A DNA stretch of 17,356 bases from Anaerolineales bacterium. GTDB lineage: Bacteria; Chloroflexota; Anaerolineae; 4572-78; J111. The position numbers and the translations under genes were made by a program. Position 1 is the stretch's first letter, and every line of letters starts with the position of its first letter. The stretch covers positions 1 through 17,356 of the forward strand of contig JAAUSP010000097.1 in assembly GCA_012032575.1 (NCBI GenBank), in the 5' to 3' direction. This document shows, one piece after another, positions 1-7,964 of this stretch. The notes under the pieces are model-generated. The model was not told the origin of the DNA. It saw only the letters and a list, made by a program, of their open reading frames with translations, and ran no database searches.

Positions 1-975
1 CATCATGTTTTGCGAATTGTTACTGCCGGGACCGTCGCTGGCCAGGGCGATGGTCACGCCTTTTTCTTTCAGTTTGGTAATCGGGGCAATGCCGGAGGCC
101 AGGTACATATTGCTAACCGGGCAATGGACCACAATCGCCTTTTTCTCGGCAATCAAATCAATCTCCCGCTCCGACAACCAGACGCTGTGGACCAGGTGAG
201 TGGTCGGCCCCAGCGCCTCCAGATGATCCAGCCATTCGATATGGCGCAGACCATGCGATTGCATAATCATCTCCACCTCGGCCTGCGTTTCGGCCACGTG
301 AATATGAGTCCCCAGGCCCCATTCCTGGGCCAGGCGATAGGTCTCGTGCATGGTCTGATCGGAACAACCCCAGGGAATCAACGGGCCAAATTCAATCCGA
401 ATTCGGCCATCTGCCGCACCCTGCCAGGTATCCAGCAAGCGCCGCATTTCGGCGATAATAACGGCCGGACTCTCCATAAAGGTGGGGTGGTAATTGTGGT
501 CGGCCCAGCCGCGCGCCAGCAGCAGCCGAATCCCGGTTTCCTCAGCCGCGCGACAAATGCCGTCGCTGTTGCGGGGGTCGGTGTGGACATATTGGTGGTC
601 CACCACAGCAGTGGCCCCGGAACGAATGTTTTCCAAAAAGCCAACCAGCCCCGCCACATAAGCATCTTCTTCGCTCAGAGCAGAGGCCACCGGCCAAATA
701 GCCGATTTGAGCCACTCCAGCAGGGGCTTGTCGTCGGCCAGGCCGCGCAGAAATATTTGGAATAGATGAGTGTGGGCGTTGACCATCCCCGGCATCACGG
801 CCATGAGGGTGGCATCAATCAACGTGTCGGCCTGTTGGCGCAGCTTCTCGGGGGGTGGGCCAGCCCCCAACGCCGCAATTTTATCATGCTCGATAAAGAT
901 GTAGCCGCTGGCAATGACCTCGTTGCCAGCATTAACGGTAACAATCGAACCGTTTTCAATCAGAATATTGGGCAT
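1..975 (-). CDS. Metal-dependent amidohydrolase (cytosine/adenosine/8-oxoguanine deaminase-like), 3' end cut by window edge
   Basis: The reading frame opens at the ATG at 975-973 (MPNILIENGSIVTVN) and stays open to base 1, giving 325 residues of a protein that is usually about 430-460 residues. Features seen: an N-terminal beta segment typical of amidohydrolases; the first metal-binding pair HTH at H68/H70 in MVNAHTHLFQ; a second histidine region THIHVAET (H224/H226); LVHSVW followed by HCPVSNMYLASG; and the metal-binding aspartate D314 in ASDGPGSNNSQ. This combination matches the family of hydrolytic deaminases that includes S-adenosylhomocysteine/5'-methylthioadenosine deaminase, guanine/8-oxoguanine deaminase and s-triazine hydrolases. 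The exact substrate cannot be decided from the sequence. It is cytoplasmic, with no signal peptide. It lies 94 bases downstream of the sensor-kinase gene on the same strand, so co-transcription is possible, but no clear Shine-Dalgarno precedes the ATG. A TATAAA hexamer at 998-993 lacks a good -35 box. Confidence 0.85.
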   Translation of the reverse strand, partial: MPNILIENGSIVTVNAGNEVIASGYIFIEHDKIAALGAGPPPEKLRQQADTLIDATLMAVMPGMVNAHTHLFQIFLRGLADDKPLLEWLKSAIWPVASALSEEDAYVAGLVGFLENIRSGATAVVDHQYVHTDPRNSDGICRAAEETGIRLLLARGWADHNYHPTFMESPAVIIAEMRRLLDTWQGAADGRIRIEFGPLIPWGCSDQTMHETYRLAQEWGLGTHIHVAETQAEVEMIMQSHGLRHIEWLDHLEALGPTTHLVHSVWLSEREIDLIAEKKAIVVHCPVSNMYLASGIAPITKLKEKGVTIALASDGPGSNNSQNMM

Positions 976-1069
976 GGTGAGGATCGCTATTCTTTATATG
1001 AGATGAGAATAGAAACGAGGCTGATGATAGCACATTGCTTCTTTAGCGTCAACTAAATGAACAACTCCC

Positions 1070-2281
1070 TTACTCTTCCGGGGGCAAAGTGAAGTAGAAG
1101 GTGGTACCGGTTTTACCGTCGCTTGCGGCCCAGATGCGGCCGCCGTGTGCTTCGACAATGTGCTTGGCAATAGCCAGCCCCAGGCCGGTGCCGGACTGTT
1201 TGCGGTTGCGCGCCCGGTCAATTTTATAGAAGCGTTCAAAAATACGGCTGATTTCGTCGGGTGGAATACCAACGCCAGTGTCCGTAACGCTGACCCTAAT
1301 CCAGTCTTCAGCCGGATCGGTCTGGTTTGTGGGAGGCTGCCCACTAATTTTTTCGGCGGAGAGGGTTATGCCGCCGGTCTCGGTAAATTTAATCCCGTTG
1401 TGGATGAGATTGGTTATCACCCGGCCAATCATGGTTTCATCAGCCAGAACATTTAAGTCGGGATCAATATCTACCGTCAAGGTGAGGTTTTTACGTTCCG
1501 CCTGGGGCAAAAGGCGGTCTATTTGGGCTTGTACAATCGAGCGTAAAGGATAGGCGGCCAATTTCAACGGGGCCTGGCCGGATTCAATCAAAGAGAGGTC
1601 GAGTAATTCTTGAGCCAATTGATAGAGGGTATCCAATTGGGCCTCAATCTTATTGACCAGGGTGACGGCCATATTCTGATCGTCCAGCGCCCCGCTGAGC
1701 AAGGTGTCGGTTAACAGGCGCAGCGAGGCCAGCGGCGTGCGCAGCTCGTGCGAAATATTGGCCACAAAATCGCGTCTGGCCCGGCTGAGACGTTGCAGTT
1801 CGGTCACATCATGTATAGCCAAAGCCACCGCCACCGGCTGTTTTTTGCCGTCATTCGCCCGGCCCTTGATCGAACGGGCATGGACTTCCAAAGTCTTGTC
1901 ATCTTTGGAAAAATAGACCGGCGGCATTTTTTCACCATCCAGAGTCTGATCCACCAGCTCGCGTAACTGGTGCTGGCGGGTCCACGTGGTAAAAGAAGCA
2001 GCCCGGTCTACCGGCCCAAACAGCCGCCGGGCGACTTTGTTGGCGCTGGATACCCGGTGGTCCTTTTCAACAATAATGAGCGCCTGGGTTGAGGCCGAGA
2101 GCAATTTTTTCCGGCGTGTTTGCGCTTCGGCCAGTTCGGTCCGGGCAAACGAAAGCTTACGTTCCAGCCGTAACGCTTCGGCCTCCATCTGATTGAAGCG
2201 GGTTTTCAACCGCCGGTAAAGAATGATCTGTCCAATAACCACAATCAACAGGCCAGCCGCAATCCACCCGCCGATGTTCAT
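1070..2281 (-). CDS. Membrane-anchored sensor histidine kinase (PhoR-like, PAS-HisKA-HATPase)
   Basis: The protein has 403 residues. A single N-terminal membrane segment (about residues 4-23) is followed by basic residues (YRRLKTR), then a charged coiled coil (about 28-60). A PAS-like segment covers roughly 62-165 (ALIIVEKDHRVSSANKVARRLFG ends it off at its start), and HisKA follows with the phospho-acceptor H178 in FVANISHELRTPLASLR. The HATPase_c domain has its N-box at N291/N295 (NLIHNGIKFT), G1 at D334 (DTGVGIP), the F-box FERFYKIDR and G2 GTGLGLA (364-370). This is the domain order of PhoR/WalK-type kinases lacking an extracellular sensor. The start at 2281 is supported by AGGTGG at 2294-2289, seven bases upstream. 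No response regulator of the OmpR type is adjacent: the amidohydrolase lies downstream and a divergent operon upstream. It is therefore an orphan kinase within this window; a partner further left cannot be excluded. Confidence 0.92.
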   Translation of the reverse strand: MNIGGWIAAGLLIVVIGQIILYRRLKTRFNQMEAEALRLERKLSFARTELAEAQTRRKKLLSASTQALIIVEKDHRVSSANKVARRLFGPVDRAASFTTWTRQHQLRELVDQTLDGEKMPPVYFSKDDKTLEVHARSIKGRANDGKKQPVAVALAIHDVTELQRLSRARRDFVANISHELRTPLASLRLLTDTLLSGALDDQNMAVTLVNKIEAQLDTLYQLAQELLDLSLIESGQAPLKLAAYPLRSIVQAQIDRLLPQAERKNLTLTVDIDPDLNVLADETMIGRVITNLIHNGIKFTETGGITLSAEKISGQPPTNQTDPAEDWIRVSVTDTGVGIPPDEISRIFERFYKIDRARNRKQSGTGLGLAIAKHIVEAHGGRIWAASDGKTGTTFYFTLPPEE

Positions 2282-2343
2282 AATTTTTCCACCTGTAGAA
2301 TTATAAGCGACCCGAAAGATATTCTGGATCAGTTTTCACTGAA

Positions 2344-2373
2344 AGTATAGTTGACGCCAAGAGGTCTTGTCAA
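2344..2373 (-). promoter_or_regulatory. Sigma-70-type promoter for the sensor-kinase gene
   Basis: Reading the minus strand, a perfect TTGACA (2373-2368) is separated by 18 bases from TATACT (2349-2344). Predicted transcription would start near 2337, leaving a leader of about 56 bases that holds the AGGTGG ribosome site at 2294-2289. A second perfect TATAAT at 2305-2300 on the same strand has no good -35 and would start transcription inside the ribosome site, so I favour the upstream one. Confidence 0.6.
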
Positions 2374-2417
2374 ACAGGATTGATAGCGCATGCTACAGCT
2401 TTTAAGCTTTTCAGCGG

Positions 2418-2446
2418 TTGTTTGAGGCCCGCAACTATGTTATAAT
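2418..2446 (+). promoter_or_regulatory. Sigma-70-type promoter of the three-gene signalling operon; start codon lies almost at the expected +1
   Basis: TTGTTT (2418-2423), a 17-base spacer and a perfect TATAAT (2441-2446). The expected transcription start is about 2452-2454, only 4-6 bases before the ATG at 2458. There is no Shine-Dalgarno sequence in between, so the mRNA would be leaderless or nearly so. An alternative start at M7 (2476) also lacks an obvious ribosome site. Confidence 0.6.
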
Positions 2447-2457
2447 CGAGATTAACG

Positions 2458-4797
2458 ATGTTAAAGAAATCCGAAATGTTGCCGGATGATTTTGCCGGCT
2501 ACGTTGCTCAACACTACCCACGCTGGTCTCGCGTCACGGGTCGGGTTGTCAAAGTCCAACGCTTTGGCATTTTTGTCGAATTTGATGACGGACTCCAGGG
2601 CTTGATCCGCCGGCGCGAACTTGCCTGGGACAGCGAACCTAACCCCGAAGCTTTGGCCGCGCCGGGAGAGCGGCTCGAAGTTGTGGTCATTAATACCGAC
2701 CAGGCCAGCCAGCGGTTGGAATTGAGCCGGCGGCTGGTCGAGTACGACCCCTGGCAAAAGTTTGCCGCTTCAGTCCACCCCGGCCAAACTATCGAGGGCC
2801 AGGTGGTGCGAGTTATGCCCTACGGCGCGTTTGTCGAGCTGATCCCCGGAGTTGTAGGCCTGGTCCGGGTGGCCGAAATTGCTCCCTGGTTTGTGGACCA
2901 GGTTGAAGATGTCCTGTGGGTGGGCGATCATGTCCAGGCCGAAATCCTGAACCTTGACCCGCATAAACGCCATGTCGCGCTGAGCATTAAAAAACACCTC
3001 AAACGCCTTGAACGGGAAGCCACGCAGGCAACCATTGCCGCTTATCTGGGTCGTGAAGCCGGGGCGCAGCTTACTCTGGGCGAGCGTCTGGGGCTAACCG
3101 CCGAGCAGTTGGCCCAGCCTGTTCCGGCCCGGTCAGCCAATCCTTCCCGCCGCACCGAGCGTATTCTGATTGTCGAGGATGAACAATCGCTGGCCGATAT
3201 GATGGAAAAGTGGCTGCACAAGTTAGGTTACCGGGTTGACGTGGTCTACAGCGGTGATACCGGCCTGGAGCACGCCCTGGCTACAGCCTATTACCTGATT
3301 TTTATGGATTTGAATCTGCCCGGTCTGGATGGTCTGGAAGTAACCCGGCGGCTGCTGGCCCGGCGTCCGGGCAGCCACATTGCCTTGATGACCGGCGCAG
3401 ACCTGGCCGATGCCCACGGTTCGGCTATCGAAACCATAGATTTTGTCGAAGTCCTGCTCAAACCCTTCACCCCCCAGGAAGTTGAAGCCCTGCTGGAACG
3501 CCTGGAGGCCGGCGAACAATCCAGAGGCGCGTATGTAATTTCCCAGAGCCATGAGCTGGCCGAGGAGATTGGTTTCTTCCGGCGGGTGGCCCAGGTGGTT
3601 GAGCAGGGACACGGCCTGACCGAGGCGCTAACACGCAGCCTTGACGAACTGCGGGCTGAAACCAAAGCCAGCGCCGGGGCTATTTTTGCCCTCGATCCGG
3701 TCAGCCATGCGGTTTCGCTGGTGGCTCACAGCGGCGCGCCGCTGGCGTTTGAAACGCATCACCACCGCCTGAGTGAAAGCCCGGTTAAAGATGTGATTTT
3801 TGAGCAGCAAGTCATCTGGGAAAAAGAAGCGGGCGGGCGTGGGGCGGCCCGTTTTCGCTATTTGCTGCCGCTGTTAAATTTTGAGTCCTGTCTCGCCGCG
3901 CCGATCAAGACCAACAATGGTGTGCAGCACGGTCTGTTTCTGTTCCATTCTCAGCCAAACTTTTTTAGCGCCCAGCAGTTGCAGTATACCCTGGCCACGG
4001 CGCTGGTGCTGGGCGCAGCCATCGAGCGCAGCCAGACCGAAGAGATGATGCGTTCTTTCCAGCAGCTCTTTCTGGTGGGCCAGTTGAGCGGCGGCCTGGC
4101 CCACGAGGTCAATAACAAGCTGGCCAGTGTTGAGTTTCACAGTAATGATTTGCTGCAAGGGTTTGCCCGGCTGGAGCAAGAACAGCCTGATTTGACCAAA
4201 AATTTTATCTACCGAGAGCTGCGCCGGGCGGCGGACACGATTGTGGCCATGAACCGCAGCGTCATGGAAACGGCTCGGATGTTCCGCACCCTCATTGCCG
4301 GCGACGAGTCCCGCCCGCTACAGGTGAATGATGTCATCAATCACACCCTGCGGCTGATGGACCCGCTGGCCCGCAAACACCAAGTTGAGCTGCGGGCCAT
4401 CCTGGCCCCCGATCTGCCGCGAACGCTGGGGGCGCGGGTCCGGTTGCAGCAGGCTTTTCACAATGTCATCCTTAATGGCATTCAGCAGATTGCCCTGCAC
4501 CGGCAGGAGGGTGGACGGGTTGAACTGCGCAGCGAGTATCACCCTGAAGAGGCTGCCTATCCCATCAAACTCTTTATTTTTGATGACGGCCCCGGCATTC
4601 ACCGCCAGCATTTTGAACAGGTTTTTAAGCTGGGCTTTACCACCCGCCGTCACGAGGGCACAGGTCTGGGGTTGTACATTACAAGAGGCTTGATCGAGTC
4701 AATGGGCGGGCGGATTCAGGTGGCCGAAAGCTATATGTTAATGGGCACAACGTTCCTGATTGAACTCCCCGCTTTTACCGAGGAGGCTGACTTATGA
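2458..4797 (+). CDS. Hybrid histidine kinase with two N-terminal S1 RNA-binding domains (S1-S1-REC-GAF-HisKA-HATPase)
   Basis: The protein has 779 residues and appears cytoplasmic, with no membrane segment. Two S1/OB-fold domains lie at about 23-92 (GRVVKVQRFGIFVEFDDGLQG) minus its last residue, and about 108-180 (GQVVRVMPYGAFVELIPGVV). Each shows the S1 pattern G-V-V-hydrophobic, G-a/i-FVE, G-L-hydrophobic. A receiver spans about 234-352, with acidic residues E240/D241, phospho-acceptor D284 (FMDLNLPG), T312 and K335 (LLKPF). A GAF-like domain lies around 365-525. The kinase core has H549 in GLAHEVNNKL (an NtrB-like H-box), N-box N669/N673, G1 DDGPG (709-713) and G2 EGTGLGLY (733-740). S1 domains normally bind single-stranded RNA or the ribosome; their fusion to a two-component kinase is unusual. 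The stop codon overlaps the next start (ATGA at 4794-4797), so the two genes are translationally coupled. Function is inferred from domains only. Confidence 0.93.
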   Translation: MLKKSEMLPDDFAGYVAQHYPRWSRVTGRVVKVQRFGIFVEFDDGLQGLIRRRELAWDSEPNPEALAAPGERLEVVVINTDQASQRLELSRRLVEYDPWQKFAASVHPGQTIEGQVVRVMPYGAFVELIPGVVGLVRVAEIAPWFVDQVEDVLWVGDHVQAEILNLDPHKRHVALSIKKHLKRLEREATQATIAAYLGREAGAQLTLGERLGLTAEQLAQPVPARSANPSRRTERILIVEDEQSLADMMEKWLHKLGYRVDVVYSGDTGLEHALATAYYLIFMDLNLPGLDGLEVTRRLLARRPGSHIALMTGADLADAHGSAIETIDFVEVLLKPFTPQEVEALLERLEAGEQSRGAYVISQSHELAEEIGFFRRVAQVVEQGHGLTEALTRSLDELRAETKASAGAIFALDPVSHAVSLVAHSGAPLAFETHHHRLSESPVKDVIFEQQVIWEKEAGGRGAARFRYLLPLLNFESCLAAPIKTNNGVQHGLFLFHSQPNFFSAQQLQYTLATALVLGAAIERSQTEEMMRSFQQLFLVGQLSGGLAHEVNNKLASVEFHSNDLLQGFARLEQEQPDLTKNFIYRELRRAADTIVAMNRSVMETARMFRTLIAGDESRPLQVNDVINHTLRLMDPLARKHQVELRAILAPDLPRTLGARVRLQQAFHNVILNGIQQIALHRQEGGRVELRSEYHPEEAAYPIKLFIFDDGPGIHRQHFEQVFKLGFTTRRHEGTGLGLYITRGLIESMGGRIQVAESYMLMGTTFLIELPAFTEEADL

Positions 4798-7700
4798 TTG
4801 AGGCGGCAGTGCGGGTTTTGTTGGTAGATGACGAAGAAAGTTTACGCCAACCCCTGGCCAATTGGCTTGGCCGGGAATACGGCTATAGAGTGGAAATGGC
4901 CGGGAGTGGGCTGGAAGCGCTCAATTGCCTGGCCACACAATCCACCTGTTTCGATGTGGTTTTGCTCGATTACCTGTTACCGCCGCCTTACACCGGCCTG
5001 ACCTTGATGGAGGAAATCAAACATCGCTGTTCCGAGGCCCAGACAGCCTTTATCATTTTTACCGGCTGGGGCCTGGACCCACAAGTGGGGGTCAACGCGC
5101 TAAAAGCCGGCGCGTATCGCTATCTGGCCAAGCCGTTTGACCGGGAAGAGCTGGCAATTTTAATCCAATCCATCGTCGAGACGCGCCGGACACGGGCTAA
5201 ACTGGAAGCAACCTTCCGGGAGAAAGCCTGGCTGGAAAGTCTGTTCGAGGTATCGCAGCTTGTCAATTCCACCCTCAAACTGGACCAGGTGCTGGACTTG
5301 ATTCTGGATGCGTTGAAACAGGTTGTCGCTTATGACAGCGCCACCATTCAGCACATCACCCCCGAAGGGCTGCAAGTGGTCGCCTGCCGCGGCTTTCCTG
5401 AACCGCGCCATCTCATTGGCCGGGTTTTTCCGCCGAGTGAGGCCTACCCTAACTACTGGGTCTGGCAAACCAAACAGCCCCGGATTGAAGCAGACATGCA
5501 AGTGACATATCAAACCGAACGGGTGCGCGGTTGGCTGGGTGTACCCTTAATTTACCGGGGTGAGGCCATCGGCGTCATTACGCTCGACAGCCAGACGCCC
5601 GATTTTTACAACCAGGACAACGCCCGCCTGGCCACCATTTTTGCCAATCAGTCCGCCATTGCCATCGAAAATGCCCGCCTTTTCTCCGAAACCCAGCACC
5701 GCCTGGATGATCTGGACAGGATTCACCAGGCCTCGCAGGTTATTGTGTCTCATCTGGATGTCCACCAGGTACTCAGAGAGGTCATTGCTTTAACGGCTGA
5801 GGTGGTCGGCTCGGACAATACCAGCGTGGTTTTGGTGGATGAGATGGGCCGGCTGGTAGACAGCGTTGAAACGTTTACCGCCGCCTATCAAACTGTGCCG
5901 CCTCTGCACGAACGCGCCCGGCCCGATGGTAAAACTCGCCAGGTGCTGACCAGCGGCGAGCCTTTCATCGCGACGCGGGTTGATGAAAGCGGCGATCACA
6001 ATCCTTACCTGCTTGAGATTGGCGTGGCTTCCTATATAGGACTGCCGCTCAAAGCCAAGCGGAAGGTGGTCGGCGTGCTTTTTGCCCACAGTTTTGTCGG
6101 GAATGCTTTTTCAGTGGAGCGAATTGCCTTGTTGACCACCTTTGCCAATCAAGCCGCGGTGGCCATTGAAAACGCCCGCCTGTATGATCGGGAGTTCAGG
6201 CGGGCCGAAACCCTGCGAGCGCTGCTGCGCGTCCAGCAGGAAGTGACCCGCAACATCACCACCCAATCCAAAGTTTTGCTCGACAAGATTGCCTACACCG
6301 CCTGCCAGGTAACCGGGGCCGACTGCGCCGTGATTTATCCCTACCTGGCCGAAACAAACAAGTATGACCTGGCTAACCTGGCCGCCTTTGGCCTTTACGG
6401 CGAGTTGACCCACCAGGATAAACAGCGTTTGGCTCAGGGCGGCGGGGTATCATCGCTGGTGCTGCGCGAGGGGCGGATTATCATCTTCGATGCGGCCCAG
6501 GATGACCCGCGCCTGCTACAGCACAGTTTTATCCAGCGGGAGCGGATTGAAGCCTTTGTAGGGGTTCGGTTGGAAGCGACCACGCCGGTGGGGATTCTGT
6601 TTGTCAGCTATCGCCGCCCGCACGCATGGGCCGAGGATGAACTGGCCTTGATAGATTTATTTGCCAGCCAGGCGGCGGTCGCTATTTTTAATGCCCGGCT
6701 GTTTGGCCGGACCAATGAAAAACTGGCCCGCAAAGTAACTGAACTGCACACCGTCGGTGAAATCAACCGGCACATCACGGCCACACTCGATCTGGACGAA
6801 ATGCTGCCGCTGATTTTGAACAAGGCGATGGAGCTGGTCAATGTGTCCAACGGCATGTTGCAGTTGGTTGATGAAGCGACGGGTGAATTGGTCATCAAGC
6901 TGTGTCACGGACCGCTGCTCATCCCCCAGGAACGGACCCGGCTGAAATTGGGCCAAGGCGTCACCGGCAAAGCGGCTCTGGAAAAACGCTCGCTGATTGT
7001 GCCCGATGTGACCCAATCGCCCTGGCGCGAGATTTACCGGGAGTTCCGGCCCAATGTCCGCTCGGAGTTGGCCGTGCCGCTGCTCACTGGCCAGCAGTGT
7101 TTGGGCGTGCTCAATTTTGAACATACCCAACCCGGCTATTTTAACGAAGATCAGGGTGAAATCATCGAAGCCCTGGCCAACCAGGCCGCCATTGCCATTC
7201 AGAATGCCCAGCGTTACAACGAACTGGCCCAGACCAAGGGCAATCTGGACGCCGCCGAAGCCGTAGCCTGGATTGGTCTGTTCGGGTCGAGTTGGGCGCA
7301 CAGTGTGACCCAGAAAACGGCGGCTGCGCGCAACTATCTGGCGGTGCTGGCCGACCATCTGCCGCCCAACGAGGACGCTCAAAATCTGTTGGGGCGGGTT
7401 GAGGATGTCTTGCGGGCCATTCAGGAAATTAATCCCATCACCCAACCCCTGCCCGACAAACCGCGCATGACCACCAAGCTTGATTTGGACAGCGCTTTGC
7501 AGGAGCAAATTCCGCGCTGGTGCCGCACGTCGCCCCAGGTGAAGCTGGCCCTCGATCTGCGCTGCCACGGCCTACGCACCCACATTGATAAAGAGTGGCT
7601 GGACGTGGCCATGGAAAAACTCATTAACAATGCCCTCAAAGCCATGCCCACCGGCGGGCAATTAAAAATAAGTTCCAGACCGCGTCGGAGCGGAATTGAG

Positions 7701-7964
7701 GTTCAAATTATAGACACCGGAACCGGCCTGCCCGATGAAGTCCAGCCCTATTTTCTGGAAAAACAGGTTCCCCAGAAATTTACCAGCGGCAGCGGCATCG
7801 GGGTGCTGATTGCTAAAATTATTTTCCGGGCGTTTGGGGGCAGCTTGAAGTTGTTATGGAGTGGACGCCAGCGTGGGACCGCTCTGGAAATTACCCTGCC
7901 GGCCTCACCGACCACGGGCACTCACCCTATTGTAAAATCATCTTTTGTGGAGACAGACCTATGA
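4794..7964 (+). CDS. Response-regulator receiver with four tandem GAF domains and a divergent histidine-kinase core
   Basis: The protein has 1056 residues and appears cytoplasmic. A receiver occupies about 6-125 (D12/D13, phospho-acceptor D59 in VVLLDYLLP, K113 in LAKPF). Four GAF domains follow at roughly 142-298, 300-465, 467-638 and 640-808. Each ends in a near-repeat of the same helix: FANQSAIAIENARLF, FANQAAVAIENARLY, FASQAAVAIFNARLF and LANQAAIAIQNAQRY. The C-terminal kinase-like core has a non-standard H-box, with H836 in SSWAHSVTQK, then an N-box N945/N946 (KLINNALKA), G1 DTGTG (974-978) and G2 SGSGIGVLIAK. GAF domains bind small ligands such as cyclic nucleotides, or redox or haem cofactors; no ligand can be read here. 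The start is well supported by AGGAGG at 4781-4786, seven bases upstream, and the start overlaps the upstream stop by ATGA. It overlaps the next gene in the same way (7961-7964). It is probably both a receiver of phosphate from the upstream kinase and a kinase itself. Confidence 0.92.
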   Translation: MIEAAVRVLLVDDEESLRQPLANWLGREYGYRVEMAGSGLEALNCLATQSTCFDVVLLDYLLPPPYTGLTLMEEIKHRCSEAQTAFIIFTGWGLDPQVGVNALKAGAYRYLAKPFDREELAILIQSIVETRRTRAKLEATFREKAWLESLFEVSQLVNSTLKLDQVLDLILDALKQVVAYDSATIQHITPEGLQVVACRGFPEPRHLIGRVFPPSEAYPNYWVWQTKQPRIEADMQVTYQTERVRGWLGVPLIYRGEAIGVITLDSQTPDFYNQDNARLATIFANQSAIAIENARLFSETQHRLDDLDRIHQASQVIVSHLDVHQVLREVIALTAEVVGSDNTSVVLVDEMGRLVDSVETFTAAYQTVPPLHERARPDGKTRQVLTSGEPFIATRVDESGDHNPYLLEIGVASYIGLPLKAKRKVVGVLFAHSFVGNAFSVERIALLTTFANQAAVAIENARLYDREFRRAETLRALLRVQQEVTRNITTQSKVLLDKIAYTACQVTGADCAVIYPYLAETNKYDLANLAAFGLYGELTHQDKQRLAQGGGVSSLVLREGRIIIFDAAQDDPRLLQHSFIQRERIEAFVGVRLEATTPVGILFVSYRRPHAWAEDELALIDLFASQAAVAIFNARLFGRTNEKLARKVTELHTVGEINRHITATLDLDEMLPLILNKAMELVNVSNGMLQLVDEATGELVIKLCHGPLLIPQERTRLKLGQGVTGKAALEKRSLIVPDVTQSPWREIYREFRPNVRSELAVPLLTGQQCLGVLNFEHTQPGYFNEDQGEIIEALANQAAIAIQNAQRYNELAQTKGNLDAAEAVAWIGLFGSSWAHSVTQKTAAARNYLAVLADHLPPNEDAQNLLGRVEDVLRAIQEINPITQPLPDKPRMTTKLDLDSALQEQIPRWCRTSPQVKLALDLRCHGLRTHIDKEWLDVAMEKLINNALKAMPTGGQLKISSRPRRSGIEVQIIDTGTGLPDEVQPYFLEKQVPQKFTSGSGIGVLIAKIIFRAFGGSLKLLWSGRQRGTALEITLPASPTTGTHPIVKSSFVETDL

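Noticed and set aside
10..765. Long open frame on the plus strand opposite the amidohydrolase
   Set aside because: It is antisense to a gene with clear metal-binding motifs and has no domain-like sequence of its own.
6893..6925. Cys-His in the fourth GAF domain (KLCHGPLL) as a bilin chromophore site
   Set aside because: The position is in the early beta strand common to ordinary GAF domains, not the phytochrome Cys loop.
6657..7568. 303-residue open frame opposite the multi-GAF gene
   Set aside because: Antisense to an unbroken 1056-residue gene; composition (Gly/Gln/Arg rich) is that of a shadow frame.
7856..7960. Upstream start for the receiver-APH gene
   Set aside because: It would overlap the previous gene by over 100 bases, has no ribosome site, and adds residues before the receiver that resemble no domain.
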